Of a DNA stretch of 64,000 nt, positions 26,303 to 35,544 are shown piece after piece. Below the pieces are notes generated by a model. That model made no database searches and was not told the origin of the DNA. It was given only the letters and a program-made list of their open reading frames with translations. How positions within the stretch are numbered: position 1 is the stretch's first letter; every line of letters begins with the position of its first letter. The position numbers and the translations under genes are program-made. The DNA comes from JAEZDC01 sp036676415 (GTDB lineage Bacteria; Bacteroidota; Bacteroidia; Chitinophagales; Chitinophagaceae), in NCBI GenBank assembly GCA_036676415.1, contig JAKFCX010000017.1, positions 7,227 through 71,226 on the forward strand, written 5' to 3'.

Positions 26303-27388
26303 CTACTTCTTCCCAAATTTCTTCTTCAGCTTATCAATAAAACCGGTACTTTTCTTTTTCTCTTCACCTATCAAAAAACCATAAGGCTTCAAAGGTTCTA
26401 CATGGTCGAAGACGATCTTTAGCATACCCAGTAAAGGAATGGCCAGTATTAATCCAGGGATACCCCAGAGTAATTCTCCCAACACCAGTACCATGATGGT
26501 AAATAAAGGATTAATGTTTACCTGTGAGCCTACCACCAATGGTTCTAAAATATATGTCTGCACAAATTGAACGGTTGCATAGGTTACTAAAACGCCAACG
26601 ATCATTCCTGTATCTCCACCTTGTGCGAAAGTCATTAATACGGTGATGGCTGTTCCGGTTACATTTCCTACAAAGGGAATGATCTCGAGTAAGCCACACA
26701 ATATGGCAAAGAAGATGGCATTCTCTACACCTACTATACTGAAGCCGATAGAATACATCACCCACAACATGGCTATCATGGTTCCAAGACCGGTGATGTA
26801 TTGCTGTGCTACTTTACCAGCATCTGTCATCACCTTACGACTCTTTGATCTGTCGTCTGGTGGTACAATACGGAAAATGAAATTCTTGATATGATTGCGG
26901 AAATACAGGAACATAAAAATATACACCAGCGTTAGTATAGTATCAACCAGTATACCCATAATACTGGTGACAAGCGTGGTTGCCATTGCTGGTGAACCAC
27001 CTTGCTGGGTTTGCTGATCTACGATCTTGTTCTGTTCTTTTGGTGTAATACTGAAAGCTTCGTGTATCATTTGCTGCACACGACTAACAGCACCGTTTAC
27101 CATTTGCTCCAGTTTTTGAATGTTTCCGATAAAATCTGTGAGTTGCCATGCAAGCAAAGCAATCATACCTGCTATGATGATAATGAGAAAAAGAGTGGAC
27201 AAAAGTGCAGCAACACCATGAGGTATTCCTTTCCGTTCCATCCATTTGCTCACTGGTAAAAGCAACAAGGCCAGTATACCTGCAAATGCCAATGGAATAA
27301 GAAAAGAACTGGCATAATACAATGCCACTATAGAAAAAGTGAGCAAGGCAAAAACCCTGATAGCCCTTAACATTAAACTTTGTTGCAT
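26303..27388 (-). CDS. AI-2E family transporter
   Basis: 361 aa from the ATG at 27388 (the frame opens with a TTG three codons earlier). About eight membrane helices, with a large loop of roughly 50 residues rich in Gln (TQQGGSPAM region) after the second hairpin and a lysine-rich C-terminus. Includes the family segments IPFVGNVTGTAITVL and ILEPLVVGSQVNINPLFTIMVLVLGELLWGIPGLILAIPLL. Family members export autoinducer-2 or act as Na+/H+ antiporters, so the substrate is open. Stands alone. Confidence 0.88.
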   Translation of the reverse strand: MQQSLMLRAIRVFALLTFSIVALYYASSFLIPLAFAGILALLLLPVSKWMERKGIPHGVAALLSTLFLIIIIAGMIALLAWQLTDFIGNIQKLEQMVNGAVSRVQQMIHEAFSITPKEQNKIVDQQTQQGGSPAMATTLVTSIMGILVDTILTLVYIFMFLYFRNHIKNFIFRIVPPDDRSKSRKVMTDAGKVAQQYITGLGTMIAMLWVMYSIGFSIVGVENAIFFAILCGLLEIIPFVGNVTGTAITVLMTFAQGGDTGMIVGVLVTYATVQFVQTYILEPLVVGSQVNINPLFTIMVLVLGELLWGIPGLILAIPLLGMLKIVFDHVEPLKPYGFLIGEEKKKSTGFIDKLKKKFGKK

Positions 27389-27520
27389 ACCGAGCAACGA
27401 GAAAAACTATGCCATAATCAGCCGAAAAAGGATTGTATTTGTATGATTCTTAATAAAATCGATGTTTCTTTAATCAATTATAAAGGAGAATCAAACGCGG
27501 TATACTGAATTTTGCAAGTA

Positions 27521-28678
27521 ATGCGAAGAAAAAAGATCACATGGTTTCAATGGTTCATGCAAAGCTGGCTGTTCCTGATGCTGATCTGGCTGTTCATGGG
27601 TTTCGCCCTTGGTACTTTATTGCTATTGTTTCCCTTGAGAACATGGGTGAATTATGTGAGGGAAAATGATCTCAGCGAAACTGCAGAGAAGATGGGTGTT
27701 ATTCTTATGATGCTGATATTAGTAGTGGTATCATTCATCATCAGTTATAAACTCTATCAATGGCATCTTCGCAGGAAGAAAACAGGCATCACAATTCTCT
27801 CTCTTGCCATACCTTTTGTTGCTGCTGCAGCTGCACTGGCTTTATTTATGAACCCAGACCTGGTGAATAAAGGTGCTGAAACAGACCAGGTATCTCAGCA
27901 GTTTACCATAGGACCTTATCCTACCGAAGCAAAAATAGAACAACTGAAAGTTGAGGGTTATACAGGTATTATTTCATTATTACATCCTGCCGTAGTTCCT
28001 TTTGAACCAAGACTCCTGAATGAAGAAGAAGAAGCAACAAAAAAATTCGGGATAGAATTGGTAAAAGCACCGATGCTGCCCTGGATTGGTGACAACACCT
28101 CATCGTTAGAGAAAATAGAAAAACTGGTAAAAGCAGGTAAAGGAAAATATTACATCCATTGCTATCTTGGAAAAGACCGGGTTAACGTGGTGAGAAACCT
28201 GATAGCAAAAGTGGGTGGTGATGCTGGTGCTGTAGCATCCGAATTAGGAACTACTTACAGAACCTTTGAGAAGATGCAGAAATTTGAAAGAGGTGAGTTG
28301 TACAAGCTGGCTGAGGATATTTATATGACGCCCTACCCTACTGATGAAGAATTTCTTTCTTTTTTTCTCGCAGGAAGAGTGAAGAGTGTAGTAAATATTC
28401 TTGACGGATCTAATAAGGAAAATAACCAGTGGATAACAAAGGAAAAAGCGGAACTCATTAAAGCATCGGTTGAGTTCAGGCATTATTCCATCAGGGAAAA
28501 TCCTCCCGAAAAAGAGGTGAGCCGTATTATTGATTCTGTGCTTACTTTACCAAAACCTGTTGTTATTCACCGGTGGAATACTATTTCTTCAGATGTAATA
28601 TTCTTCAGGAAGATATTCAGGAAAAAAACAGGAAGCGAAATTCTAAACTTAGCCACAAATGTTCCAGAATCTTATTGA
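27521..28678 (+). CDS. Membrane-anchored dual-specificity-phosphatase-like protein (tandem, second copy degenerate)
   Basis: 385 aa from the ATG at 27521 (the TTG at 27512 is rejected). Three N-terminal membrane helices (about 10-40, 60-82, 90-112), then a tyrosine/dual-specificity phosphatase domain (about 122-250) with the HCx5R signature HCYLGKDR (Cys214, Arg220). A second, related stretch starts at TPYPTDEEF (about 268), parallel to GPYPTEAKI in the first, but its signature reads VIHRWNTISSD with Arg351 where the Cys should be, so it is inactive. It overlaps the phytol-kinase-like gene by 20 nt, which suggests linked roles in lipid or isoprenoid phosphate metabolism. Confidence 0.75.
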   Translation: MRRKKITWFQWFMQSWLFLMLIWLFMGFALGTLLLLFPLRTWVNYVRENDLSETAEKMGVILMMLILVVVSFIISYKLYQWHLRRKKTGITILSLAIPFVAAAAALALFMNPDLVNKGAETDQVSQQFTIGPYPTEAKIEQLKVEGYTGIISLLHPAVVPFEPRLLNEEEEATKKFGIELVKAPMLPWIGDNTSSLEKIEKLVKAGKGKYYIHCYLGKDRVNVVRNLIAKVGGDAGAVASELGTTYRTFEKMQKFERGELYKLAEDIYMTPYPTDEEFLSFFLAGRVKSVVNILDGSNKENNQWITKEKAELIKASVEFRHYSIRENPPEKEVSRIIDSVLTLPKPVVIHRWNTISSDVIFFRKIFRKKTGSEILNLATNVPESY

Positions 28679-29387
28679 GCGATTCTTACCCGAAGCTCAC
28701 ATATTGCAAAAGCTGTTTTTGCCTTTACTGCTGGTGGCATTGTTTGCTGCTGTACTTTCCGGATGGATGAAAAAGAAAGGTGTAAGAACTCCTTATACCC
28801 GTAAGACTTTTCACTTCATCATATTTTCACTGGCCGGTGTGCTTCAATATTATTACGGTCTTCATGCAGTGAGCCTGTTGGGTGGCATTGTATTCATCAT
28901 GGTGGTGATTGCTGTTATACTCGGCAATAAACTCTGGTTCTATAAATCCCTGGCAAGAGAAACAGATGCACCGCATGAAAAAAAGTTTATTATTCTTCCC
29001 TTGCTTTCTACGGCTGCAGGTGGCATCATCAGTAATATATTTTTTCCCGGCACTGCTTACATTGGCTATTTCATTGGTGGATGGGGAGATGCTATTGGTG
29101 AACCGGTTGGTACCAAATGGGGCAAACATAAATACACCGTTCCTACCTTGTTCGGTGTAAGGGCTACAAGAAGTATTGAAGGATCTACTGCAGTAATGTT
29201 ACTGAGTACTGCATTGGCAACATTCTTTCTTATACAAATAACGCCATTCACTTTTATCACTTATTTAATGTATGGTGCTTTATGTGGACTGGCTGCTGCA
29301 TTGGTGGAATCGGTAAGCAGTCATGGACTGGATAATCTTACGATACAGGTGGCTGCTGCTGGAATTTTGCATTGGATAGTTAGCTAA
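28659..29387 (+). CDS. Phytol/diacylglycerol-kinase-like membrane protein (CTP-dependent type)
   Basis: 242 aa with six or seven predicted membrane helices. The segment GWGDAIGEPVGTKWGKHKYTVPTLFGVRATRSIEGSTAV matches the active-site region of the dolichol kinase/phytol kinase/DGK1 family, which uses CTP to phosphorylate membrane alcohols such as phytol, dolichol or diacylglycerol. Its start lies inside the 3' end of the phosphatase gene (20-nt overlap), so the two products are probably translated together. The lipid substrate is not clear. Confidence 0.82.
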   Translation: MFQNLIERFLPEAHILQKLFLPLLLVALFAAVLSGWMKKKGVRTPYTRKTFHFIIFSLAGVLQYYYGLHAVSLLGGIVFIMVVIAVILGNKLWFYKSLARETDAPHEKKFIILPLLSTAAGGIISNIFFPGTAYIGYFIGGWGDAIGEPVGTKWGKHKYTVPTLFGVRATRSIEGSTAVMLLSTALATFFLIQITPFTFITYLMYGALCGLAAALVESVSSHGLDNLTIQVAAAGILHWIVS

Positions 29388-29437
29388 GAGATAAAAAGAG
29401 TGAAGGAGAAAAAAAAATGAGAAATAACCGCAAAGAC

Positions 29438-29546
29438 GCTATGACGCTAAGATATGATTGAATATTTCATTCCATAGTCAGATCGGAGACGATCAGACTA
29501 TTTATACGCTAACTCTAGTACTCCTATCATCTCTTAGCGCCATAAG
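29438..29546. repeat. Inverted-repeat element with nested hairpin
   Basis: The arms GCTATGACGCTAAGA (from 29438) and TCTTAGCGCCATAAGC (29532-29546) are near inverted copies. In the centre, TAGTCAGATCG (29475-29485) pairs with CGATCAGACTA (29490-29500), with one mismatch, around a GAGA loop. About 110 bp in total, no ORF. Looks like a non-coding inverted-repeat or REP/MITE-type element in the intergenic space. Confidence 0.7.
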
Positions 29547-29621
29547 CAAAAAACTCCAATCAAATAATAAAAGAAACTATTAACGCTCAAATAGCATCAA
29601 CTCATATATATTCGGGGCATA

Positions 29622-32099
29622 ATGCGATTTTTGATGAAACGATTGTACTTAGCCCTTCTTTTACTTCCATTTAGTTTAATACTCACTGCACAGGTTCCGG
29701 CAGCATTATCTTCTGCAGAAATTTACCGTGGAATAAAAAAGCTGAACGTGTTGGGCAGTGTTTTGTATGTCGCTGCTCACCCTGATGACGAGAATACAAG
29801 GTTACTGGCTTACCTGGCCAAAGAAAGAAAGTATCGTACCGGTTATTTAAGTCTTACCAGAGGTGATGGTGGACAAAACCTGATTGGTGATGAACAAGGT
29901 GTTGAACTTGGATTGATCAGGACACAGGAACTACTGGCAGCAAGAAGAGTGGATGGTGCAGAACAGTTCTTCAGCCGTGCTTATGATTTTGGCTACTCGA
30001 AAACTGCAGATGAAACATTGAAGAAATGGGATAAAGAAAAGATACTGAGTGATGTGGTATGGATCATTAGAAAGTTTCAGCCTGACGTGATCATTACCAG
30101 GTTTCCCGGTGATAGTCGTGCTGGTCATGGACATCACTGGGCTTCTGCATTGTTAGCCAACGAGGCATTTACTGCAGCAGCCGATCCAACAAAATTTCCT
30201 GAACACTTCAAACATGGAGTAAAACCATGGCAGGCAAAAAGAGTTTTATGGAATGCATTTATTTTCGGCAGCAACACCGTACCGGATGGTGCTTTCAGAA
30301 TGGACGTAGGTGCTTTCAATACATTACTCGGCAAAGGTTATGGCGAAATAGCCAGTGAGAGCAGGAGTAATCACAAGAGCCAGGGATTTGGTGCAGCAAG
30401 AACAAGAGGTGAAACATTTGAACATTTTATTACAACAGGTGGGGAAAGACCAGTAAGCGATATTATGGATGGCGTTAACACAAGCTGGGATCGTGCCGCC
30501 CATACTGTTCTACAGCAACAGGTAGATCAACTGGTGAATAATTTTTCATTTGAATATCCAAACAGGTCATTGACAGGATTGATTGAAGTATATAGAACAA
30601 TCAAAAGCCTACAGGATAGCTATTGGAAAGAACAAAAGTTGAAAGAAGTACAGGTGTTGATAGAATCTGTTGCAGGATTATTTGCTGACGCAACAACGAA
30701 TTCTTCATCTGTTATCCAGGGTGATAGTTTACGGATCAACTTTACATTGAATAAAAGAAACGAATCAAATGTATTATTGAAAAATATTTCGGTTGAACAA
30801 TTTGATTCTACGTTAAATACCACACTCAACACAAATCGCAACCTGAATATTGCTAAAACGATATTTATCAATGATCAGAAGAAGATATCTCAACCTTACT
30901 GGCTGGAACATTCCATGCCGAATGGGAGCTTTGATGTGAGAGATCAGCATTGGATCGGCAAAGCAGAAAATGATCCTTCATTCAAAGTCAACTATAATGT
31001 AGAGATAGAAGGAGAACCATTTGTTATAACAAGACCTGTGCAATATAAATTTACAGATCCGGTGAAGGGCGAAATATATCAGCCGGTCGTGGTGTTGCCA
31101 AAAATTGAAGTGCAGTTTGATAAGGACAATTATATCTCAGTGAAAGGAAGTACAGTCAACGGAAATTATGTTATCAAATCAAACCTCAAAAACAATACAG
31201 CGAAATATTTCCTCCAGGCACAACATTCACCTGACTGGAAAGTCAGCAACGACAGTTTTTATCATGAAGGTCCCTCTGCTATAATCACTTCTGCATTCTC
31301 CCCTATTGATAAAAAGACAAATTCATCTGAAGAGATCGCATTGGTAGCAAAAAATCACACCACATACCCTGGTTACACAAAGACGATCAGTTATGATCAT
31401 ATTCCAACGATAACCTATTCTCCACCGGCAAAAGCAAATCTTGTAAATATTGATGTTAAGATCAAAAGAAAACGTGTCGGTTATATAACAGGAGCAGGTG
31501 ATAAGATTCCGGAAGCCCTGCAACAGATGGGCTATGATCTGGTAGTACTGGAAAAAGACGACATTACAACTGCGAACATAAAAAAACTTGATGCCATTAT
31601 TACAGGCATCAGGGCTTATAATGTACATGCATATCTTTCAGAAAAATATGAAGTGCTGATGAACTTTGTAAACAATGGTGGCAACCTGATTGTACAGTTC
31701 AACACCAACAACCAGATTGGTCCTGTAAGAGCGAAGATCGGTCCATACAATTTTAATATTTCGAGAACAAGAGTGAGCGAGGAAGATGCAAAGGTTACAT
31801 TTGCTTTGCTGGCCCATCCTGTATTCAATACACCAAATAAAATTACAAATGCTGATTTTGAAGGATGGGTACAGGAAAGAAGTGTATATGAAGCAGATCA
31901 ACTGGATTCGGCTTTTGTAACACCATTGGAAATGAATGATCAGAATGAAAAGCCTGGCAAAGGAAGTCTTATCATTGCTAAACATGGAAAAGGAAATTTT
32001 ATTTATACAGGTTTAGCTTTATTCCGTCAAATTCCTGCAGGAGTGCCTGGTGCTTACAGGTTGCTGGCAAACCTGATTGCTTTACCAAAGAACAAGTAG
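29622..32099 (+). CDS. PIG-L family deacetylase, exported
   Basis: An 825-aa protein; the signal peptide is clear from the second Met (29634, MKRLYLALLLLPFSLILTAQ), so that start is also possible. The PIG-L/LmbE zinc-dependent N-deacetylase domain (about 40-270) has AHPDDE (residues 52-57) and GHGHHWAS downstream, the metal-binding residues. The remainder includes a beta-rich middle and a C-terminal region (about 620-825) resembling a class I glutamine-amidotransferase-like or ThuA fold, with the stretch NNGGNLIVQFNTNNQ. The target is presumably an N-acetylated glycan or glycoconjugate. Next in line are a 39-aa peptide and a symporter. Confidence 0.85.
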   Translation: MRFLMKRLYLALLLLPFSLILTAQVPAALSSAEIYRGIKKLNVLGSVLYVAAHPDDENTRLLAYLAKERKYRTGYLSLTRGDGGQNLIGDEQGVELGLIRTQELLAARRVDGAEQFFSRAYDFGYSKTADETLKKWDKEKILSDVVWIIRKFQPDVIITRFPGDSRAGHGHHWASALLANEAFTAAADPTKFPEHFKHGVKPWQAKRVLWNAFIFGSNTVPDGAFRMDVGAFNTLLGKGYGEIASESRSNHKSQGFGAARTRGETFEHFITTGGERPVSDIMDGVNTSWDRAAHTVLQQQVDQLVNNFSFEYPNRSLTGLIEVYRTIKSLQDSYWKEQKLKEVQVLIESVAGLFADATTNSSSVIQGDSLRINFTLNKRNESNVLLKNISVEQFDSTLNTTLNTNRNLNIAKTIFINDQKKISQPYWLEHSMPNGSFDVRDQHWIGKAENDPSFKVNYNVEIEGEPFVITRPVQYKFTDPVKGEIYQPVVVLPKIEVQFDKDNYISVKGSTVNGNYVIKSNLKNNTAKYFLQAQHSPDWKVSNDSFYHEGPSAIITSAFSPIDKKTNSSEEIALVAKNHTTYPGYTKTISYDHIPTITYSPPAKANLVNIDVKIKRKRVGYITGAGDKIPEALQQMGYDLVVLEKDDITTANIKKLDAIITGIRAYNVHAYLSEKYEVLMNFVNNGGNLIVQFNTNNQIGPVRAKIGPYNFNISRTRVSEEDAKVTFALLAHPVFNTPNKITNADFEGWVQERSVYEADQLDSAFVTPLEMNDQNEKPGKGSLIIAKHGKGNFIYTGLALFRQIPAGVPGAYRLLANLIALPKNK

Positions 32100-32100
32100 T

Positions 32101-32220
32101 ATGAAGCAGCAAGAGAAAATACCTTTATTCAAAAGCTGGAGACAATGGTATTGGTTTGTTGTGATCATATTGTTAGCGCTAATCGTCTTCTTTTCCTGGT
32201 TCACTAAATATTTTTCATGA
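32101..32220 (+). CDS. 39-aa single-pass membrane peptide coupled to the symporter
   Basis: MKQQEKIPLFKSWRQWYWF followed by a 16-residue hydrophobic helix and a short tail. It begins one base after the PIG-L stop and its TGA overlaps the symporter ATG (ATGA at 32217-32220), so the three genes are translationally coupled. Size, charge pattern and position suggest a small partner of the SSS transporter. Function is inferred only. Confidence 0.6.
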   Translation: MKQQEKIPLFKSWRQWYWFVVIILLALIVFFSWFTKYFS

Positions 32221-33977
32221 GCCGTTTAGACTGGATCATATTAGTTATTACACTGGTAGGAATTATCAGTTATGGTTTGTATAAAAGCAGGACGTCAAAG
32301 AACCTCGAAGGATATTTCCTGAGCAATCGTTCTATGCCCTGGTATTTGGTGCTGCTCAGCATTATGGGTACACAAGCCAGTGCCATCACATTTTTATCAG
32401 CGCCGGGGCAAGCTTTTACTGATGGGATGCGGTTTGTACAATATTATTTCGGTTTGCCACTTGCAATGATCGTTATCTGCATCACGTTTGTGCCGATGTT
32501 CAAAAAACTGAATGTTTACACGGCTTACGAATTCCTCGAACAAAGGTTTGATGTAAAGACAAGAACATTCACTTCAGCATTGTTTCTTTTATCAAGAGGA
32601 TTATCAACAGGTATCAGCATCTGTGCACCTTCCATTATCCTTTCATCATTGATGGGCTGGGATATTTTCTGGACGAATATTGTAATGGGTGGATTACTCA
32701 TCATTTACACTGTTACAGGTGGAGCAAAAGCAGTAGCCTATACACAACAGTTGCAACTGATCATCATCTTCAGTGGAATGTTTATCGCAGGATATTATAT
32801 CGTGAACTATCTACCCAATAATATCAGTTTTACTGAAGCATTGAGTTTGAGTGGTGCAACAGGAAAATTGAATGTGATCACCAGTGGATTTAAAGCAGAT
32901 GGCAGTTTTGACCTGAAAGATAAATTCAACATTATCAGTGGAACGATTGGTGGATTTTTCTTAGCACTCTCTTATTTCGGCACCGATCATAGCCAGGTTG
33001 GCCGATATTTAACTGCAAAGAATAATACGGAAAGCAGGTTAGGATTATTAATGAATGGAATCGTAAAGATTCCTATGCAATTTTTGATATTACTGATCGG
33101 TGCATTATTGTTCGTGTTCTATCAGTACCAAAAACCACCGGTATTCTTTAACGAGGTAGCCGATAAACAGGCTTACAATACAAGCTATAGGCCTCAGTTA
33201 GAAAAGATAAAGGCTGAATACAATACTCATCAATTGACTGTTGCTGATTACAGCACCAAATTCATCGAAGCTGAAAGAGCAAACGATGCAGCAAACACAA
33301 CGCTTTATAAAAAGCAATTACAAGAAGCCAATGCACAGGCTCAGGCTTCACGTAAAGCTTACGTGGATGTAATGAAAAAAGCAGTGCCGGGAAAAGATAA
33401 AGATGCAGATTATGTGTTTCTTCATTTTGTAGTTGATTATTTACCTGCAGGATTGGTGGGATTGCTTATCGCTATTATTTTCCTGGCAGCCTGGGGTTCT
33501 ATTGCAGCTGCTTTGAATTCATTAGCCTCCTGCACCATGATAGATTTTTACCTGCGGTTTAAAAAAGATCATGCGCATCCAGAAAAAAATGATGCTTCAG
33601 AATTAAAAAAATATCATCTCTCCAAATGGTACACATTAGCCTGGGGATTGTTCTGTATTGTAGTGGCCCAGTTTGCCAGCCAGCTAGGCAATAGTTTGAT
33701 TGAAGCAGTCAACATTCTCGGCTCTCTATTCTATGGCGTAATCCTCGGAATATTCATTGTTGCTTTTTACGTTAAGAAAGTAAAAGGCACGGCCATTTTT
33801 ATTGCTGCGATCATCGGTGAACTGGTTGTGATCACATTATTTGTTTTAGATCATTATGGAATCTTTGGATTTGGATTTCTCTGGCTAAACGTAGTAGGAT
33901 GTGTTGCAGTAGTATTGCTTGCCATACTTATGCAAAACTTCTACAAACAAAAAAGCCTCACTGTAAGTGAAGCCTGA
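32217..33977 (+). CDS. Sodium:solute symporter (SSS family)
   Basis: A 586-aa SSS-family transporter with 13 or so predicted helices. The early SIMGTQASAITFLSAPGQAF, YTVTGGAKAVAYTQQLQ and LSYFGTDHSQVGRYLTAKN segments are family hallmarks. A charged insertion of about 80 residues (residues 310-395, predicted helical) interrupts the membrane core before the DYLPAGLVGLLIAIIFLAAWGSIAAALNS helix. The substrate cannot be read. It is coupled to a 39-aa peptide and lies behind a PIG-L deacetylase, suggesting uptake of a sugar or sugar derivative. Its 3' end holds the terminator of the convergent exopolysaccharide operon. Confidence 0.9.
   Translation: MSRLDWIILVITLVGIISYGLYKSRTSKNLEGYFLSNRSMPWYLVLLSIMGTQASAITFLSAPGQAFTDGMRFVQYYFGLPLAMIVICITFVPMFKKLNVYTAYEFLEQRFDVKTRTFTSALFLLSRGLSTGISICAPSIILSSLMGWDIFWTNIVMGGLLIIYTVTGGAKAVAYTQQLQLIIIFSGMFIAGYYIVNYLPNNISFTEALSLSGATGKLNVITSGFKADGSFDLKDKFNIISGTIGGFFLALSYFGTDHSQVGRYLTAKNNTESRLGLLMNGIVKIPMQFLILLIGALLFVFYQYQKPPVFFNEVADKQAYNTSYRPQLEKIKAEYNTHQLTVADYSTKFIEAERANDAANTTLYKKQLQEANAQAQASRKAYVDVMKKAVPGKDKDADYVFLHFVVDYLPAGLVGLLIAIIFLAAWGSIAAALNSLASCTMIDFYLRFKKDHAHPEKNDASELKKYHLSKWYTLAWGLFCIVVAQFASQLGNSLIEAVNILGSLFYGVILGIFIVAFYVKKVKGTAIFIAAIIGELVVITLFVLDHYGIFGFGFLWLNVVGCVAVVLLAILMQNFYKQKSLTVSEA
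33949..33973 (-). terminator. Terminator of the exopolysaccharide operon
   Basis: On the minus strand GCTTCAC pairs with GTGAGGC (plus-strand arms at 33955-33961 and 33967-33973), followed by a run of six T. It lies inside the end of the symporter gene, 28 nt after the WcaJ-type gene stop. Confidence 0.7.
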
Positions 33978-34000
33978 TGTATAGATGCAGCTTATTTCCA

Positions 34001-35389
34001 TTAATAAGCGTTCTCTTCTCCTTTTACTACATTGTATGCGGTAAGGAAAACGATCTTAACGTCTGTCCAGAAACTCCAGTTTTCCATATACCATATATCG
34101 TGTTCAATTCTTCCCTGGATGTCTTCAAGGTTCTTGGTTTCACCACGATAGCCGTTTATCTGTGCCCAACCGGTAATACCTGGTTTTAGAAAATGACGGA
34201 TCATGTATTTATCGATGATCTGCTTATAGTCATCGTTCATTTTTATTGGGTGAGGTCTTGGCCCAACTATACTCATCTCTCCCAACAATACATTGAAGAA
34301 CTGTGGTAATTCATCCAGGCTTGTTTTACGCAGAAACTTCCCAATTTTAGTTACACGAGGATCATCCTTGGTAGCCTGCTTATACTGTGTGTCGGCTTCA
34401 GTTGTTCTCATTGACCTGAATTTGAAAACCCTGATGCGGTTCAGGTCTCTTCCTAACCTGTTCTGTATAAAAAATACAGGGCCTTTTGAATCTAATTTTA
34501 TTAATATAGCTATGATCGGTATCAGCCAGCTGAGAATAAACACCATTACAAATAGACTGAAGAATACATCAAACACTCTTTTCTTTAAACGATTGGCAAT
34601 ATCATCAAGCGGTTCATTTCTCAGAGAAAGAATCGGCATCTGGTTAGCATAATTCACATGCACACCACTGTGAACAAAAGAATGAAAATCAGTAGCAAAT
34701 TTGAAACGGATGAAATTATTTTCCGCTTTCTCAGCCATATCATATAAAAATGGATATTCCTTGGCCGGCAATGTTGAATATATCTCAGAGATATTGTTTT
34801 CTATTGCATACTGCAAACACTCCTGTGGACTTCCGATGATAGGAAATGCTGATAGCTCATGTACATTTTCGTAATCCTCGAAGAAACCATCAACAGCAAT
34901 ATTCTTACTGGTAGATAAATGATGATCCACTAAGTTTTTTGCTGCATCATTATAGCCGATGATCACCACCTTTCTCACAAACCTTTCATGAATACGCACC
35001 ACTTTGATAGCAGCCAAATACATAAGACGGCTCACCAGTAACACAGTAGCGAATCCAGCAAGAACAGCTACGATAAATTTCAACTCATAGGTAAAGGGAA
35101 CTAAAAAAATAAATGTGGCAACCATCAGCAGGTAAACAACGTAAGACTGGAAAGTATGCCTCGTTAATGTTCCAGTTCTGTATGAATTTGAATTGATGTA
35201 CATGGAAGTTGAAGCACAAGCCAGCATCCATGCAAGATTGATTACAAGAAACAATGCTAAGTAGGAACTTTGAAATATGCTGTTGGCATCACTCATTAAG
35301 AACAATGCAGCAGCAAAACTCATGTTGATTCCCCACAGATCAATAAATGTAAATACAAACTGGAAAAAACTATTGTAACGGCTATTCAT
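34001..35389 (-). CDS. Undecaprenyl-phosphate sugar phosphotransferase (WcaJ type)
   Basis: A 462-aa polyprenyl glycosylphosphotransferase. Four N-terminal membrane helices, a Rossmann-like CoA-binding-type middle domain, another helix (about 275-300) and the C-terminal sugar-transferase domain (KRVFDVFFSLFVMVF, FKFRSMRTTEAD, RKTSLDELPQFFNVLLGEMSIVGPRPHP). It attaches the first sugar phosphate, often glucose-1-P, to undecaprenyl phosphate and so starts exopolysaccharide repeat synthesis. Last gene of the minus-strand operon, with its terminator at 33949. Confidence 0.92.
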   Translation of the reverse strand: MNSRYNSFFQFVFTFIDLWGINMSFAAALFLMSDANSIFQSSYLALFLVINLAWMLACASTSMYINSNSYRTGTLTRHTFQSYVVYLLMVATFIFLVPFTYELKFIVAVLAGFATVLLVSRLMYLAAIKVVRIHERFVRKVVIIGYNDAAKNLVDHHLSTSKNIAVDGFFEDYENVHELSAFPIIGSPQECLQYAIENNISEIYSTLPAKEYPFLYDMAEKAENNFIRFKFATDFHSFVHSGVHVNYANQMPILSLRNEPLDDIANRLKKRVFDVFFSLFVMVFILSWLIPIIAILIKLDSKGPVFFIQNRLGRDLNRIRVFKFRSMRTTEADTQYKQATKDDPRVTKIGKFLRKTSLDELPQFFNVLLGEMSIVGPRPHPIKMNDDYKQIIDKYMIRHFLKPGITGWAQINGYRGETKNLEDIQGRIEHDIWYMENWSFWTDVKIVFLTAYNVVKGEENAY

Positions 35390-35544
35390 AGCAGATTTGA
35401 TAAACCCTGAATAAATAAATTGGTAACAACTATGTTAAACGATTTTTATACCAGATTCTCCAGCAGCTTACATGATTGTTTTGCAGCGACATTTAAATAC
35501 CCCCAAAACAAATATGTGTAAAATCGTACACAGCTACTTTTGCC

